A stretch of 48,844 bases of DNA, taken from assembly GCA_947453885.1 (NCBI GenBank), contig CANGIF010000024.1, forward strand, positions 1 through 48,844, written 5' to 3'. The notes under the pieces are model-generated. The model saw nothing but the letters and a program-made list of their open reading frames with translations, did no database searches and was not told where the DNA came from. Made by a program: the position numbers and the translations under genes. The stretch comes from Flavobacteriaceae bacterium. GTDB taxonomy: Bacteria; Bacteroidota; Bacteroidia; Flavobacteriales; Flavobacteriaceae. Shown here piece after piece: positions 8,056 through 15,164 of the stretch (position 1 is its first letter; each line of letters opens with the position of its first letter).

Positions 8056-8086
8056 AAAAAAAATCCAAGTCTTTGACCTGGATTTT
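8056..8086 (-). terminator. Rho-independent terminator of rteC
   Basis: On the minus strand AAATCCAGGTC, AAA, GACTTGGATTT is followed by a run of eight T. The stem begins at the rteC stop codon. Confidence 0.75.
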
Positions 8087-8921
8087 ATAGTTCCTCTTCA
8101 CTTATTTTCTTGTTGAGGTTTTCAGTGATGGTATTTAAAAATTTTGTTTGAACTGTTTTTCGGGATTTAATGTCTAAATATGCTCTGTAAAGATTGTCTT
8201 CTATATCGATGTTCAGCATTTTACCAAAACCAATTGCTAGTTCTTTGACGTCAATGTTACCACCATTAATGGCTGCAGATTGTTGTAGCGCATAAATTAA
8301 TTCCACTAGGTCAACTTTAGATGCTGTCCAGTTGAGGTTTGTGTTTAGAAGTGTATTATTCAAAGTAAATTTACCACTAAGCTCTTCCAATTTTCTTTCT
8401 AAATAAACTGTAAGCATGTCATTAGCAATTATGGATGCTAAGACATAGTCGTGAGAAGTACTTAATTTAGAGTCATAGTTTATCAATGCGCAATCATCGC
8501 GCAGCAGATTTTTGTAAGGACGTCGGACAAAATAATCTTCGTCTTTGTGGGAAGATCTAGAACGATAATATTCGTAGAACGATTTGTTTTTAATGATATT
8601 CTTGTTTACTTCATTTAATACTTTTTCATAATGCTTTATTTTGCTTTTTTTGGATAGAGGTAAAGCTTTTTCAATATCGAGTACTGACTTATAATAAATC
8701 AATTTAGAAACCAAACGTGGCTTTAGTTCTTTGAAGAAATAAATTTCCTCTTGAAGGTTTTCGAATACGTATTTTTTTAGCCATTTGTATATGAGCTTAA
8801 GTTTGTTTTCAATTACCTCAATTATTTTAACAGAAACTACCAAAATGTCGTTTGAACTGCTTTTTAGTAGTTCAAATTCTTTCTCGAATTCGTTAAAATA
8901 GTTGGTGTAATTGACATCCAT
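8085..8921 (-). CDS. rteC: RteC-family regulatory protein
   Basis: This protein of about 278 residues matches RteC of Bacteroides conjugative elements. An N-terminal helical region (residues about 1-95) precedes DYFVRRPYKNLL and SHDYVLASIIANDMLTVYLERKL. The C-terminal signature is NWTASKVDLVELIYALQQS, then AAINGGNIDVKELA and FLNTITENL. In CTnDOT, RteC activates the excision operon by binding DNA upstream. The ATG at 8921 (MDVNYTNYF) is preferred to the more upstream ATG. It lies next to the integrase, as in other elements. A perfect 13-base inverted repeat surrounds the region just upstream. Confidence 0.85.
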   Translation of the reverse strand: MDVNYTNYFNEFEKEFELLKSSSNDILVVSVKIIEVIENKLKLIYKWLKKYVFENLQEEIYFFKELKPRLVSKLIYYKSVLDIEKALPLSKKSKIKHYEKVLNEVNKNIIKNKSFYEYYRSRSSHKDEDYFVRRPYKNLLRDDCALINYDSKLSTSHDYVLASIIANDMLTVYLERKLEELSGKFTLNNTLLNTNLNWTASKVDLVELIYALQQSAAINGGNIDVKELAIGFGKMLNIDIEDNLYRAYLDIKSRKTVQTKFLNTITENLNKKISEEEL

Positions 8922-8924
8922 AAG

Positions 8925-8972
8925 AATACAAAATGGTCTAAATGAATGTGTCAAATTAAACCATTTTGTATT
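8925..8972. promoter_or_regulatory. Perfect 13-base inverted repeat upstream of rteC
   Basis: AATACAAAATGGT (8925-8937) and ACCATTTTGTATT (8960-8972) are exact inverse complements 22 bases apart, immediately ahead of the rteC start. It is a probable operator, perhaps for RteC itself or for the excisionase-type protein. Confidence 0.55.
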
Positions 8973-9020
8973 AATTTTTTGTAGTAGAATTATACAAAAA
9001 GTTATTAACAGAGGACCAGC

Positions 9021-10268
9021 CTAGATACTACTTGACTTTTTCTCTTTTTGAGTTTTGGAAGTGAATTTTGATTTTAGTATCATCATATCTTCACTGATTT
9101 TTTTATCTAAAATTTTAGCATAGTGTTGGGTAGTTTTTAAATTGGTGTGACCTAGCATTTTACTTACAGTCTCTATAGGAACTCCATTGGAAAGTGTTAT
9201 CGTTGTAGCAAAAGTATGACGCGCAATGTGAAACGTTAAATCTTTATTGATTTCGCATAAGTCGGCAATTTCTTTGAGGTAGGCATTCATCTTTTGATTG
9301 GATAGAATTGGAAGCAGTCTTTTTTCATTTTTACAAACAGGATGTTCTGAATATTTATTAATGATTTCTTGGGCTGTCGGTAGGAGTGGAATTTTAGAAG
9401 TGGTATCCGTTTTTTGACGGTTTTTGAAAATCCATTTATCACCATCAATGCCAATGCTTATATGCGACTTTGTTAAGTTTTTGACATCAATGTAAGCCAA
9501 ACCAGTAAAGCAGCTAAAAAGGAAGATATCGCGCACTAGCGATAATCTTTCCGTTTTGAAATCTTTGTTGATGATGTTTTGAATTTCAACTTCAGATAAA
9601 TAAACTCGTTCCACTTCTTTGACTTTGGATTTATAGTTTGCAAATGGATTTTTATCTAGCCAGTCATTGGCCAAGCAAAGCTTGATTATTTTATTGAAGT
9701 TCTTGATGTATTTGACGGCTGTATTATTAGCGCATTTTCTAACGCTACGCAAGTAAAATTCATAATCGGTGATGAAAGCGTGGTCGATTTTTGTTATGTC
9801 GATATCGGAAATATTATATTTCCAATTTAGAAAATCTTTTGTGTGCTTTAAAGAGGTTTGGTAACGCTCATATGTTCCTGGTGCATATTCAATGCCTAGC
9901 AGTTCTTTAATTTTGTTGTTATGTTCCTCAAAGATTGGAACAAGTAGGCGCTGGCGTTCTTTGGTGCCAAGTAGCATATTTTTTAATGTTTCCAAATTGA
10001 CCGGGATGTCTTTTTTGTTTAGTTCTTTCTCAGCAATGAGAATTTTTGTTCTCAAATTGTCAAGATGTCCATTTATTAAACGAGCTTCTTCTGAATTGCC
10101 TCGCATTTTTGACATTTCGGGATGCCATTTTGATGGATCAACAAACTTTCCAGTACTGTTGTCTAAACGTCTGCCGTTGATTGTAATTCTTTGAAAAATT
10201 GGTGCTAGACCTTGTGCATTGGCTTTAGCTCTCTTTATATAAAAGAGAATTGAAATTGTAGCATTCAT
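9021..10268 (-). CDS. Tyrosine recombinase (integrase), element A
   Basis: This 415-residue protein has an arm-binding N-terminus (residues 1-100), a SAM-like core-binding domain (about 110-215) and a catalytic domain. HIARHTF supplies H-x-x-R, GHTN the second His and HYAKI the nucleophilic Tyr. The position of the first Arg is occupied by Ala (FTGLAYIDV), as in many IntDOT-like Bacteroidota integrases. Residues about 179-280 are nearly identical to the integrase at 46 kb, while the flanks are diverged. It acts on the core at 10518. The leader TGGTAACCTTTAA is shared with the other integrase. Confidence 0.92.
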   Translation of the reverse strand: MNATISILFYIKRAKANAQGLAPIFQRITINGRRLDNSTGKFVDPSKWHPEMSKMRGNSEEARLINGHLDNLRTKILIAEKELNKKDIPVNLETLKNMLLGTKERQRLLVPIFEEHNNKIKELLGIEYAPGTYERYQTSLKHTKDFLNWKYNISDIDITKIDHAFITDYEFYLRSVRKCANNTAVKYIKNFNKIIKLCLANDWLDKNPFANYKSKVKEVERVYLSEVEIQNIINKDFKTERLSLVRDIFLFSCFTGLAYIDVKNLTKSHISIGIDGDKWIFKNRQKTDTTSKIPLLPTAQEIINKYSEHPVCKNEKRLLPILSNQKMNAYLKEIADLCEINKDLTFHIARHTFATTITLSNGVPIETVSKMLGHTNLKTTQHYAKILDKKISEDMMILKSKFTSKTQKEKKSSSI

Positions 10269-10461
10269 AATTGGTAACCTTTAAGTTAATAGAAATTTAA
10301 AAAATCTATCAACATAAAACAAGATGTTCATTTAGTGAACTCCTAGTTTTTAAAGGGTTTCGCACAGATAGGGGCACAAGGAATTGAAAATTTTAAAGTA
10401 CCCCGAATAGTACACCTTTAAAATGAGAAACTTTGAATAATTTGAATAGGTTGGAAATTAA
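10269..10461. other. Integrase A upstream region
   Basis: No gene is visible. The motif ACAAGATGTTCA near 10319 and the adjacent TAGT.AACT are shared with the region upstream of the element B integrase (about 47235). They are candidate promoter or arm-type integrase binding sites. Nothing else is recognised. Confidence 0.4.
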
Positions 10462-10495
10462 AAAACCCTCTAAATCATAGGATTTAAAGGGTTTT
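10462..10495. terminator. Bidirectional terminator at the end of element A
   Basis: AAAACCCTCTAAATC, loop ATAG-like, GATTTAAAGGGTTTT: 14 of 15 pairs with A and T runs on both sides. An equivalent hairpin lies at 47399 at the same distance from the second core. Confidence 0.75.
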
Positions 10496-10517
10496 GTTAG
10501 GTTTTATGAATTAACCA

Positions 10518-10532
10518 GCGGAGAAAGAGGGA
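10518..10532. other. Attachment core (att), A/B junction
   Basis: GCGGAGAAAGAGGGA is identical to 47455-47469. Its reverse complement, TCCCTCTTTCTCCGC, fits the end of a T-stem, a 3' acceptor strand and a G discriminator, probably tRNA-Ser. No tRNA body follows, so this is a junction copy between tandem elements. Confidence 0.65.
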
Positions 10533-10538
10533 TTTGTT

Positions 10539-10556
10539 TTCCATTTCTAACCGATT
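10539..10556. repeat. Direct repeat near left end of element B, copy 1
   Basis: TTCCATTTCTAACCGATT recurs with one change at 10766-10783, in the same orientation. It may be an arm-type integrase site at the element's left end. Confidence 0.4.
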
Positions 10557-10765
10557 GATATATAGATTTTTAATGTCTATTTGTAAACTAGGGTCTCTAT
10601 TATGCACCTGCTTTTTGCATTGCAAAACTTCGATTAACTTATAGTACAAATGTAGTTATATTTTAGGACTTAACGAAGCAATTATAAAGAAAACATTATC
10701 AAAAAATGAACTGGTTAATAGTCTGGTTAGCAAATTTCTAAAGTTTAATTTTTAGTAATGTTATA
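10557..10765. other. Gene-free left end of element B
   Basis: No gene, clear hairpin or promoter is visible in this stretch between the two direct repeats. Confidence 0.4.
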
Positions 10766-10783
10766 TTCCATTTCTAACCAATT
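10766..10783. repeat. Direct repeat near left end of element B, copy 2
   Basis: TTCCATTTCTAACCAATT matches 10539-10556 at 17 of 18 positions and includes the stop codon of the 67-residue gene. Confidence 0.4.
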
Positions 10784-10977
10784 ATCAAAGGTTCTACTTG
10801 CTCATATTTTAAACTGGTGTAAACACAAAACTCTTCAATTGATACAAACTCATTTTCAAGCTTGTTAAGCTCGTTTCTTATCTTTTGCAACAATCTAATG
10901 CTTTGCCGATAACTCTTTCCAGTAATACGTTGTATGTCCTTTGGGTAGATACATAATCTCTTATTTTCTGTTTTCAT
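10774..10977 (-). CDS. Small conserved Flavobacterium protein (HTH-like)
   Basis: This 67-residue protein contains YPKDIQRITGKSYRQSIRLL and EEFCVYTSLKYEQVEPLI. It is a type of small protein I recognise from many Flavobacteriaceae genomes: a first helix pair resembling a DNA-binding motif and a second short helical unit. Function is unknown. It stands alone at the left end of element B, next to the attachment core, so a role in element regulation is possible (inference). Confidence 0.7.
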   Translation of the reverse strand: MKTENKRLCIYPKDIQRITGKSYRQSIRLLQKIRNELNKLENEFVSIEEFCVYTSLKYEQVEPLIIG

Positions 10978-11290
10978 ACATTATCTATGCCTTTGACTAG
11001 GCTTTGACTTACTTTAAAACCCTACAATCCAAATTTTTGTATTGTGCAAATTTAGAAAAAAAATCCTTTGTCTAATAATCTGCAATTTAAGACTATTTGG
11101 GAGGCTCATATATTGCCATTTATGGTCATTTCTGCCATTTACGTCATAAAGTGTCATTTTGGATAGGCACGACTTTTTTATTCCTTTTAATTGGCTAAAA
11201 TTTGTTTTGAAATCATTCAAGATTTAGTTGCAACGAGTATTCGGAATGAAGGAGAAAAGAAGTGATTTAATAACTTAAATTTTAGAAATT
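10978..11290. other. Gap upstream of the phage-like cassette
   Basis: I see no convincing gene. A 68-codon minus-strand frame lacks any recognisable composition or motif. The plus-strand promoter of the following cassette should lie here, but no clean -7 box was found. Confidence 0.35.
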
Positions 11291-12049
11291 ATGGCAAGAC
11301 AGAAAGGCATAATTAAATTGAAAGGTACTATCGGAGATATTACTTTTTACAAAACACAAGATGGACATTTGGCGCGTGAAAAAGGAGGTATTGATGCCAG
11401 CAGAATCAAAAGTGATCCTGCGTTTCAAAGAACGCGTGAGAATGGTTCGGAGTTTGGTCGAGCTGGAAAAGCTGGAAAGGTTTTGAGAACCGCATTAAGA
11501 GCATTGCTTTTAAATTCAGCCGATGGTAGAATGGTAAGTCGTTTGACTCAGCAAATGGTTAAAGTAATCCAAGCGGATATGGTTAGCAATAGAGGTTTGC
11601 GAAATGTAATTGATGGTGAAGTTGATTTGCTTGTTGGATTTGAATTCAACATTCGTGGAAAACTTGGCACTAGCTTGTTTGCTCCATTTGTTGGAACTAT
11701 CGACAGAGTTACTGGTGAAATTAGCATCGATTTAGCGTCATTTATTCCATCGAATATGATTGCTGCACCTGGAGGAACTACTCATTTTAAAATCATTTCG
11801 GCTGGAGCTGAAATTGATTTTGAAGCTGAAACTTTTATTGAAGCTCATTCAGAAACTGCAATTTTACCTTGGGATGCGACTGCAACCGCAGCTATAAACC
11901 AAGTAAATGCAGTTACACCAGCGAGCACAAAACCATTGTTTTTGGCTTTGGGTGTTGAGTTTTATCAAGAGGTAAATGGCGCAATGTACCCATTAAAAAA
12001 TGGTGCATTTAACCCATTAGCGGTTGTGAAAGTTGATGGTGGAGTTTAA
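11291..12049 (+). CDS. Conserved hypothetical protein of a phage-like cassette
   Basis: This 252-residue protein begins MARQKGIIKLKGTIGDITFY. A basic, Arg-rich helical segment (about 35-100) is followed by an all-beta-like part with PWDATATAAINQ and a C-terminal VVKVDGGV. I recognise it as recurring in Bacteroidota beside DUF5675 genes but cannot name a function. Its stop codon overlaps the ATG of the DUF5675 gene (TAATG), so they are co-translated. It is plus-strand, opposite to nearly all neighbours, which marks the cassette as a separate import. A structural or DNA-binding role in a phage remnant is possible. Confidence 0.75.
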   Translation: MARQKGIIKLKGTIGDITFYKTQDGHLAREKGGIDASRIKSDPAFQRTRENGSEFGRAGKAGKVLRTALRALLLNSADGRMVSRLTQQMVKVIQADMVSNRGLRNVIDGEVDLLVGFEFNIRGKLGTSLFAPFVGTIDRVTGEISIDLASFIPSNMIAAPGGTTHFKIISAGAEIDFEAETFIEAHSETAILPWDATATAAINQVNAVTPASTKPLFLALGVEFYQEVNGAMYPLKNGAFNPLAVVKVDGGV

Positions 12050-12444
12050 TGGAAATCCATTTAACTAGAACTTATTTCCCTGAAGGAACGAATGGCAAAC
12101 TCGAATGCGAGGGCAAATTGATTTGTAATACAATTGAATTGCCTTGGAAGAAAAACGAAACGAAGGTTTCCTGCATTCCAGAAGGGAAATATTTTATTAA
12201 AAAGCGACATAGCAAAAAATTTCAATGGCATTTGGAGGTTTTTGATGTAAAAAATAGAAGTTTAATTCTGTTTCACCCTGCCAATAATGCCTTGCAAGAA
12301 TTGAATGGCTGTATTGCTCCAGTAACAAAACTTTCTGGACCTGGTTTGGGTCTAATGTCTCGAAAAGCTTTTGCCAAATTAAAAGACTTGGTTTATAAAG
12401 CTTTGGATCGCAAAGAAAGTGTTGAATTAATTATAAAATCTTAA
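12049..12444 (+). CDS. DUF5675 family protein
   Basis: This 131-residue protein fits DUF5675. It has an N-terminal TRTYFPEGTNGKLECEG segment, CNTIELPWKKNE, IPEGKYFIKKRHSKKF, and the conserved core LILFHPANNALQELNGCIAP. The H...N and GC arrangement resembles the active-site layout of L,D-transpeptidase-like folds. Peptidoglycan-related activity is therefore plausible, but it is not established for the family as far as I know. It overlaps the upstream gene by one base. The next genes encode small membrane proteins, consistent with a lysis-type module. Confidence 0.8.
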   Translation: MEIHLTRTYFPEGTNGKLECEGKLICNTIELPWKKNETKVSCIPEGKYFIKKRHSKKFQWHLEVFDVKNRSLILFHPANNALQELNGCIAPVTKLSGPGLGLMSRKAFAKLKDLVYKALDRKESVELIIKS

Positions 12445-12455
12445 AATTCATATTT

Positions 12456-12680
12456 ATGAATGTTATAAAAAGAGCGAAAGCTCCCACACCTAAATTTTTT
12501 AAAGTGCTTCGAAATATTGGTTTGGCTTTGGCTGCCATTGGTGGAACTATTTTAGCAGCTCCGATAGCTTTGCCAATTGTGGTAACTTCTATCGGAGGTT
12601 ATTTAGCTGTTGCTGGTGGCGTAGTGTCGGCAGTTAGTCAATTGACAACCACAACCGAAAAAGCTGATGCAACACAGTAA
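12456..12680 (+). CDS. Small membrane protein, holin-like
   Basis: This 74-residue protein has a basic N-terminus (MNVIKRAKAPTPKFFK), two hydrophobic segments (about 22-40 and 44-62, rich in Ala, Ile, Gly) and a polar tail. Size and layout resemble holins, but so do many small membrane proteins. It lies 11 bases after the DUF5675 gene and overlaps the next ORF by 14 bases. Confidence 0.65.
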   Translation: MNVIKRAKAPTPKFFKVLRNIGLALAAIGGTILAAPIALPIVVTSIGGYLAVAGGVVSAVSQLTTTTEKADATQ

Positions 12681-12843
12681 TTCAACTGTAATTGGTACCG
12701 CTGGCGGTACATTTTTGAGTGTATTGCCGAATTTGCATTCGGAAGATGTGTTAAAAACTGTTATATTAGCTTCTGTTGGTGCAGTTGTCAGTTTTTCAAT
12801 ATCTTTGGTACTCAAATTTCTCATTAAGAAGCACAAAAAATAG
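12667..12843 (+). CDS. Very small membrane protein, 58 aa
   Basis: The frame ATG 12667 to TAG 12843 encodes a protein starting MQHSNSTVIGTAGGTFL, with a hydrophobic helix (VILASVGAVVSFSISLVL) and a basic end KFLIKKHKK. It overlaps the preceding gene, and a terminator follows, so it closes the cassette. A second holin-like or holin-regulating protein is plausible from the arrangement only. Confidence 0.6.
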   Translation: MQHSNSTVIGTAGGTFLSVLPNLHSEDVLKTVILASVGAVVSFSISLVLKFLIKKHKK

Positions 12844-12884
12844 TCTAATTCTAGTTGTGGTGACCTTTGGATTAGACCATATTG

Positions 12885-12914
12885 AAGCCCAAACCGCAAG
12901 GATTGGGCTTTTTT
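12885..12914 (+). terminator. Terminator of the phage-like cassette
   Basis: AAGCCCAA, 10-base loop, TTGGGCTT, then a T-run. A weaker GTCTAAT/ATTAGAC stem precedes it at 12843-12876. Confidence 0.8.
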
Positions 12915-12918
12915 AGTT

Positions 12919-13098
12919 TTAAATTTCTTCAAACGCATTAAGTGTAACTTCTAAAACTACAACTTCCGAAATACAATTGTAAAGTTGTTGCCATTTTGCG
13001 CTGTCAATGGCTTTATTTCTAGTGTCAAATACTCCAAAACATACTCTTGATGCTTTGCTTTTCCAAACATCGGTTTAGTACAAAATAAATAGCTTCAT
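12919..13098 (-). pseudogene. Small gene interrupted by an in-frame stop
   Basis: The frame starting MKLFILY at 13098 hits TAA at 13077-13075, then stays open as TDVWKSKASRVCFGVFDTRN, SAKWQQLYNC and VVVLEVTLNAFEEI to the stop at 12919. The joined product (about 59 residues) resembles a family of small Bacteroidota proteins beginning MK.FILYKTDxW. A single substitution would restore the gene. It lies between the cassette terminator and the DUF6943 gene. Confidence 0.5.
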
Positions 13099-13123
13099 TT
13101 TCGTTCATTTAAGTTAATAATTA

Positions 13124-13546
13124 CTATTTTCTGCAATACCTGTATAAAATGGCTCTGCGAAGGTCATTTATAAGCATCATATCCTCTTTGTATTGCTTTT
13201 CTTTTTTCTCCAAAAGTTTGAGAGCTGCAACATTTTTTTGGTGCTGCTCGTGTTCCACCATCATTAAACTGGCTTGCGGATTGAATTGTTTTTTGAAATC
13301 TGGAAGGCGTAAAAATGGGATTACCGAACCAACTAAATGTTGGTGCCAAAATTTTGTTTGCCATAAACTATAAGCAATGAAAAAAAGGCTTTCGCAGACC
13401 TCCTCGTTTTGAAAAATGATAACAAAACTGTTCGTAAATGGCTCTTTTTGTGGCTTTCCGCTGTTCATCCCTTTGTTAAGTAAGAATAAATGCGGTTTTG
13501 AATAAATCGTTCCAACTCGGTGGGTTTTGATGATAAAATTGGTCAT
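13124..13546 (-). CDS. DUF6943 family protein
   Basis: This 140-residue protein begins MTNFIIKTHRVGTIYSKPHL and continues LNKGMNSGKPQKEPF, SLWQTKFWHQHLVGSVIPF, and a C-terminal coiled helix (ALKLLEKKEKQYKEDMMLI). This matches DUF6943 proteins of Bacteroidota mobile elements. No function is known to me. It is transcribed toward the phage-like cassette, with the 1.6 kb hairpin region behind its start. Confidence 0.75.
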   Translation of the reverse strand: MTNFIIKTHRVGTIYSKPHLFLLNKGMNSGKPQKEPFTNSFVIIFQNEEVCESLFFIAYSLWQTKFWHQHLVGSVIPFLRLPDFKKQFNPQASLMMVEHEQHQKNVAALKLLEKKEKQYKEDMMLINDLRRAILYRYCRK

Positions 13547-13965
13547 AACATTCGGCTTAAAAAATTGATTAGATTTTCAATTTTTCGCGGATTTTCTCTT
13601 GAAATGCAGGTGTGCCTCGCTACGCTCGACCTATAAAATTTTTCAAAAGAAAAAAAAGAAAAAAAGAAAGCCGTCTGTTGAAGTGGAAGGTTTCAGAAAA
13701 AAAAGTTTTTTAAAAAAAATACTACCCGATACATAATCGGAAGTAGGAGAGTGAAATCGGAATTGTGTATTGTTGCGAAACGTTATGGGTGGAGATTTTT
13801 TTTAAAACCCGTAGGGCTTGAACTTTTTTTTCTGAATACCTGGAACTTATCTTTGCTCTCTTTTTTTTATTTTTTATTTTTTATTTTGAATATCCAATCA
13901 GAATGTTCTTGTTTAATCGGATTTAATCTGAAGTAATGAGAGTTGATTTAAAAGATGGTCGTCTT

Positions 13966-14060
13966 CGGAAAGGGTATCAAATTCTTTGGATGGATGAAAA
14001 AACCAAATAAAAAAATAAAAATGCTTTTCATCCGGCCAAAGAATTTTATACTCTTTCTTG
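13966..14060 (+). repeat. Imperfect hairpin 1
   Basis: The arms 13966-14000 and 14024-14060 (GTATCAAATTCTTTGG versus CCAAAGAATTTTATAC, continuing to GGATGAAAA/TTTTCATCC) pair over about 35 positions around an A-rich loop. Confidence 0.65.
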
Positions 14061-14068
14061 GATTTGAT

Positions 14069-14153
14069 TTTTGAGGATGCTTAATCGTCTTATGAAATAA
14101 AGAGTTTCAATTTAAACGGAAAGTTGTTCTGAAAATGGGAAGCATCTTCAAAA
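14069..14153 (+). repeat. Imperfect hairpin 2
   Basis: TTTTGAGGATGCTT (14069-14082) pairs with AAGCATCTTCAAAA (14140-14153), with one G-U. The intervening bases could form smaller stems. Confidence 0.5.
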
Positions 14154-14184
14154 AACAATGAAAACACTTACCTAGTGCGTCGGC

Positions 14185-14396
14185 AGAAGCTCAGAGCAAG
14201 GGTATCATTTTTTATTTGCTTATTGGGATTTTCTGATTGCTTTTGTGGAAAAGTTGATGCCATAGACTTGAAAGAAGGATAATGTTTCAAGCTTGTAATC
14301 GATATTATTAGTAACGGTATGGCATCAGCTTTTCCGCTGAAGCAATTACGTCTTATTTTCTGGCAAATAAAAAAATGATACTCTTGCTGGCTTCTC
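14185..14396 (+). repeat. Large nested imperfect hairpin 3
   Basis: The outer arms 14185-14219/14363-14396 and inner arms 14235-14264/14318-14347 enclose a 7-base stem CTTGAAA/TTTCAAG (14268-14291). In the inner stem, 4 of 5 differences over 30 positions are G-U in plus-strand RNA. The whole folds as one rod of about 210 bases. Confidence 0.7.
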
Positions 14397-14415
14397 TTGG
14401 TTTTGTGGGTGTTTT

Positions 14416-14468
14416 AAATTGCTTATTCCTATATCGTGAATGTTAGAAATGGAGTTGATAAGCGATTT
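14416..14468 (+). repeat. Imperfect hairpin 4
   Basis: AAATTGCTTAT (14416-14426) pairs with ATAAGCGATTT (14458-14468) with a single U-G position. Confidence 0.5.
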
Positions 14469-14598
14469 ACAACACTTACAAAAGCAATGCAAATACTTAC
14501 CGATTTAAACATCAAGTTGCTAAAAGCAGTTAACGTGAACGTTCTTGAAAGCAATTATAACCGTAAATTTCCTATGAAATAGTGAACGTTGTTGAAGA

Positions 14599-14673
14599 CA
14601 GTGGCGAAGGACAGCTTTTTTTATTGCCGGCTGGTGCGAGGAAGCAATTAAAAAAGTTGTTCTAGAGCCACTG
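14599..14673 (+). repeat. Imperfect hairpin 5
   Basis: The left arm starting CAGTGGC and ending TTTTTATTGC (14599-14627) pairs with the right arm starting GCAATTAAAAAAGTTGTT and ending GAGCCACTG (14644-14673), with a small internal loop. Confidence 0.6.
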
Positions 14674-14800
14674 GCAAGCGCGTTGGCTGTGGCGGCTGTT
14701 TTACATAAATGATATTATAGCTTCATTGCAAAAACCAAAAAAACAATAAACTTGCTTTGTGATGAACTATAATACTCAATTATGTAACACAGCTTTGGGA

Positions 14801-14867
14801 AAAAAATTACTGGCGCAAGTTGCGAAGCGTACGTGTTTTTTCTAAAAACTGTGCCAGTAATTTTTTT
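14801..14867 (+). terminator. Hairpin 6, terminator-like
   Basis: AAATTACTGGCGCA pairs with TGTGCCAGTAATTT (one G-U). An inner GTTTTT/AAAAAC stem is present, and eight T follow. It could terminate a plus-strand transcript through the hairpin region. Confidence 0.5.
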
Positions 14868-14868
14868 T

Positions 14869-14915
14869 GGAGCGTTGGCAAAGGAGTGGCAATTGGAATG
14901 TAAAACGTCCTTTTT
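14869..14915. repeat. Cassette-boundary repeat Y, copy 1
   Basis: GAGCGTTGGCAAAGGAGT, a few variable bases, then AATTGGAATGTAAAACGT. It recurs at 15165-15211 with the same order and spacing (GTGGC becomes AATA). Confidence 0.65.
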
Positions 14916-14950
14916 AAACCGAACGAAAAAGAAAGTTTCTTGTATTGGAA

Positions 14951-15040
14951 ATAAAATTAGCGAAATGAAGCAAACAAAGAATTGATGCTAGGAATACTTG
15001 GACTAGGAGCGATTTTTGTGCAGCTGAATGAGATAATGGG
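14951..15040. repeat. Cassette-boundary repeat X, copy 1
   Basis: AAATTAGCGAAATGAA through TAGGAATACTTGGACTA and ATAATG.GTT matches 16325-16412 closely over about 90 bases. A short frame here (MLGILGLGAIFVQLNEI) is not kept in the other copy. Confidence 0.7.
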
Positions 15041-15109
15041 TTGTAAAAAATATTCCAAATATTTGCTATAATTGGGACGAATTAATTCTAAATTACATTA
15101 CCAATCGTT

Positions 15110-15144
15110 GCAAGATAAACCTCAAATTTTAGGGTTTATCTTGC
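15110..15144. repeat. Hairpin 7
   Basis: GCAAGATAAACC and GGTTTATCTTGC form a perfect 12-base stem with a short AT-rich loop, directly before repeat Y copy 2. Confidence 0.7.
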
Positions 15145-15164
15145 GTCAAAAAGTAATACGTTTT

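Larger units (their letters stand above)
1..10532. mobile_element. Integrative element A (right part)
   Basis: The right end is defined by the tyrosine integrase, a bidirectional terminator and the attachment core at 10518. Reading leftwards the order is integrase, RteC, HTH protein, small ORF, DnaD-like protein, ATPase, then cargo (HNH/methyltransferase-HIT, metallophosphoesterase, AbiE pair). No second attachment core was found in 1-10 kb, so the left end lies outside the window. No relaxase or transfer genes are visible, so it may be mobilisable or a genomic island. The boundary is inferred from the repeated core and the integrase position. Confidence 0.65.

Noticed and set aside
10500..10540. 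Intact tRNA gene at the attachment core
   Set aside because: Only the 3' acceptor and T-stem end is present; no anticodon or D arm can be formed on either side. The same holds at 47450.
11014..11220. 68-codon minus-strand frame
   Set aside because: No recognisable motif, unusual composition and no positional link to a neighbour; probably chance.
12603..12938. 111-codon minus-strand frame
   Set aside because: Antisense to the small membrane-protein genes and across their terminator; the plus-strand genes explain the sequence better.
12957..13070. 37-codon minus-strand frame starting MFGKAKHQEY
   Set aside because: It overlaps the interrupted gene at 12919-13098 in another frame, and that frame has the more protein-like sequence.
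13751..13936. 61-codon plus-strand frame in the hairpin region
   Set aside because: Low-complexity Phe/Leu string from a poly-T tract; not protein-like.
14185..14396. Retron msd-like hairpin
   Set aside because: No reverse transcriptase gene is encoded anywhere in the window.
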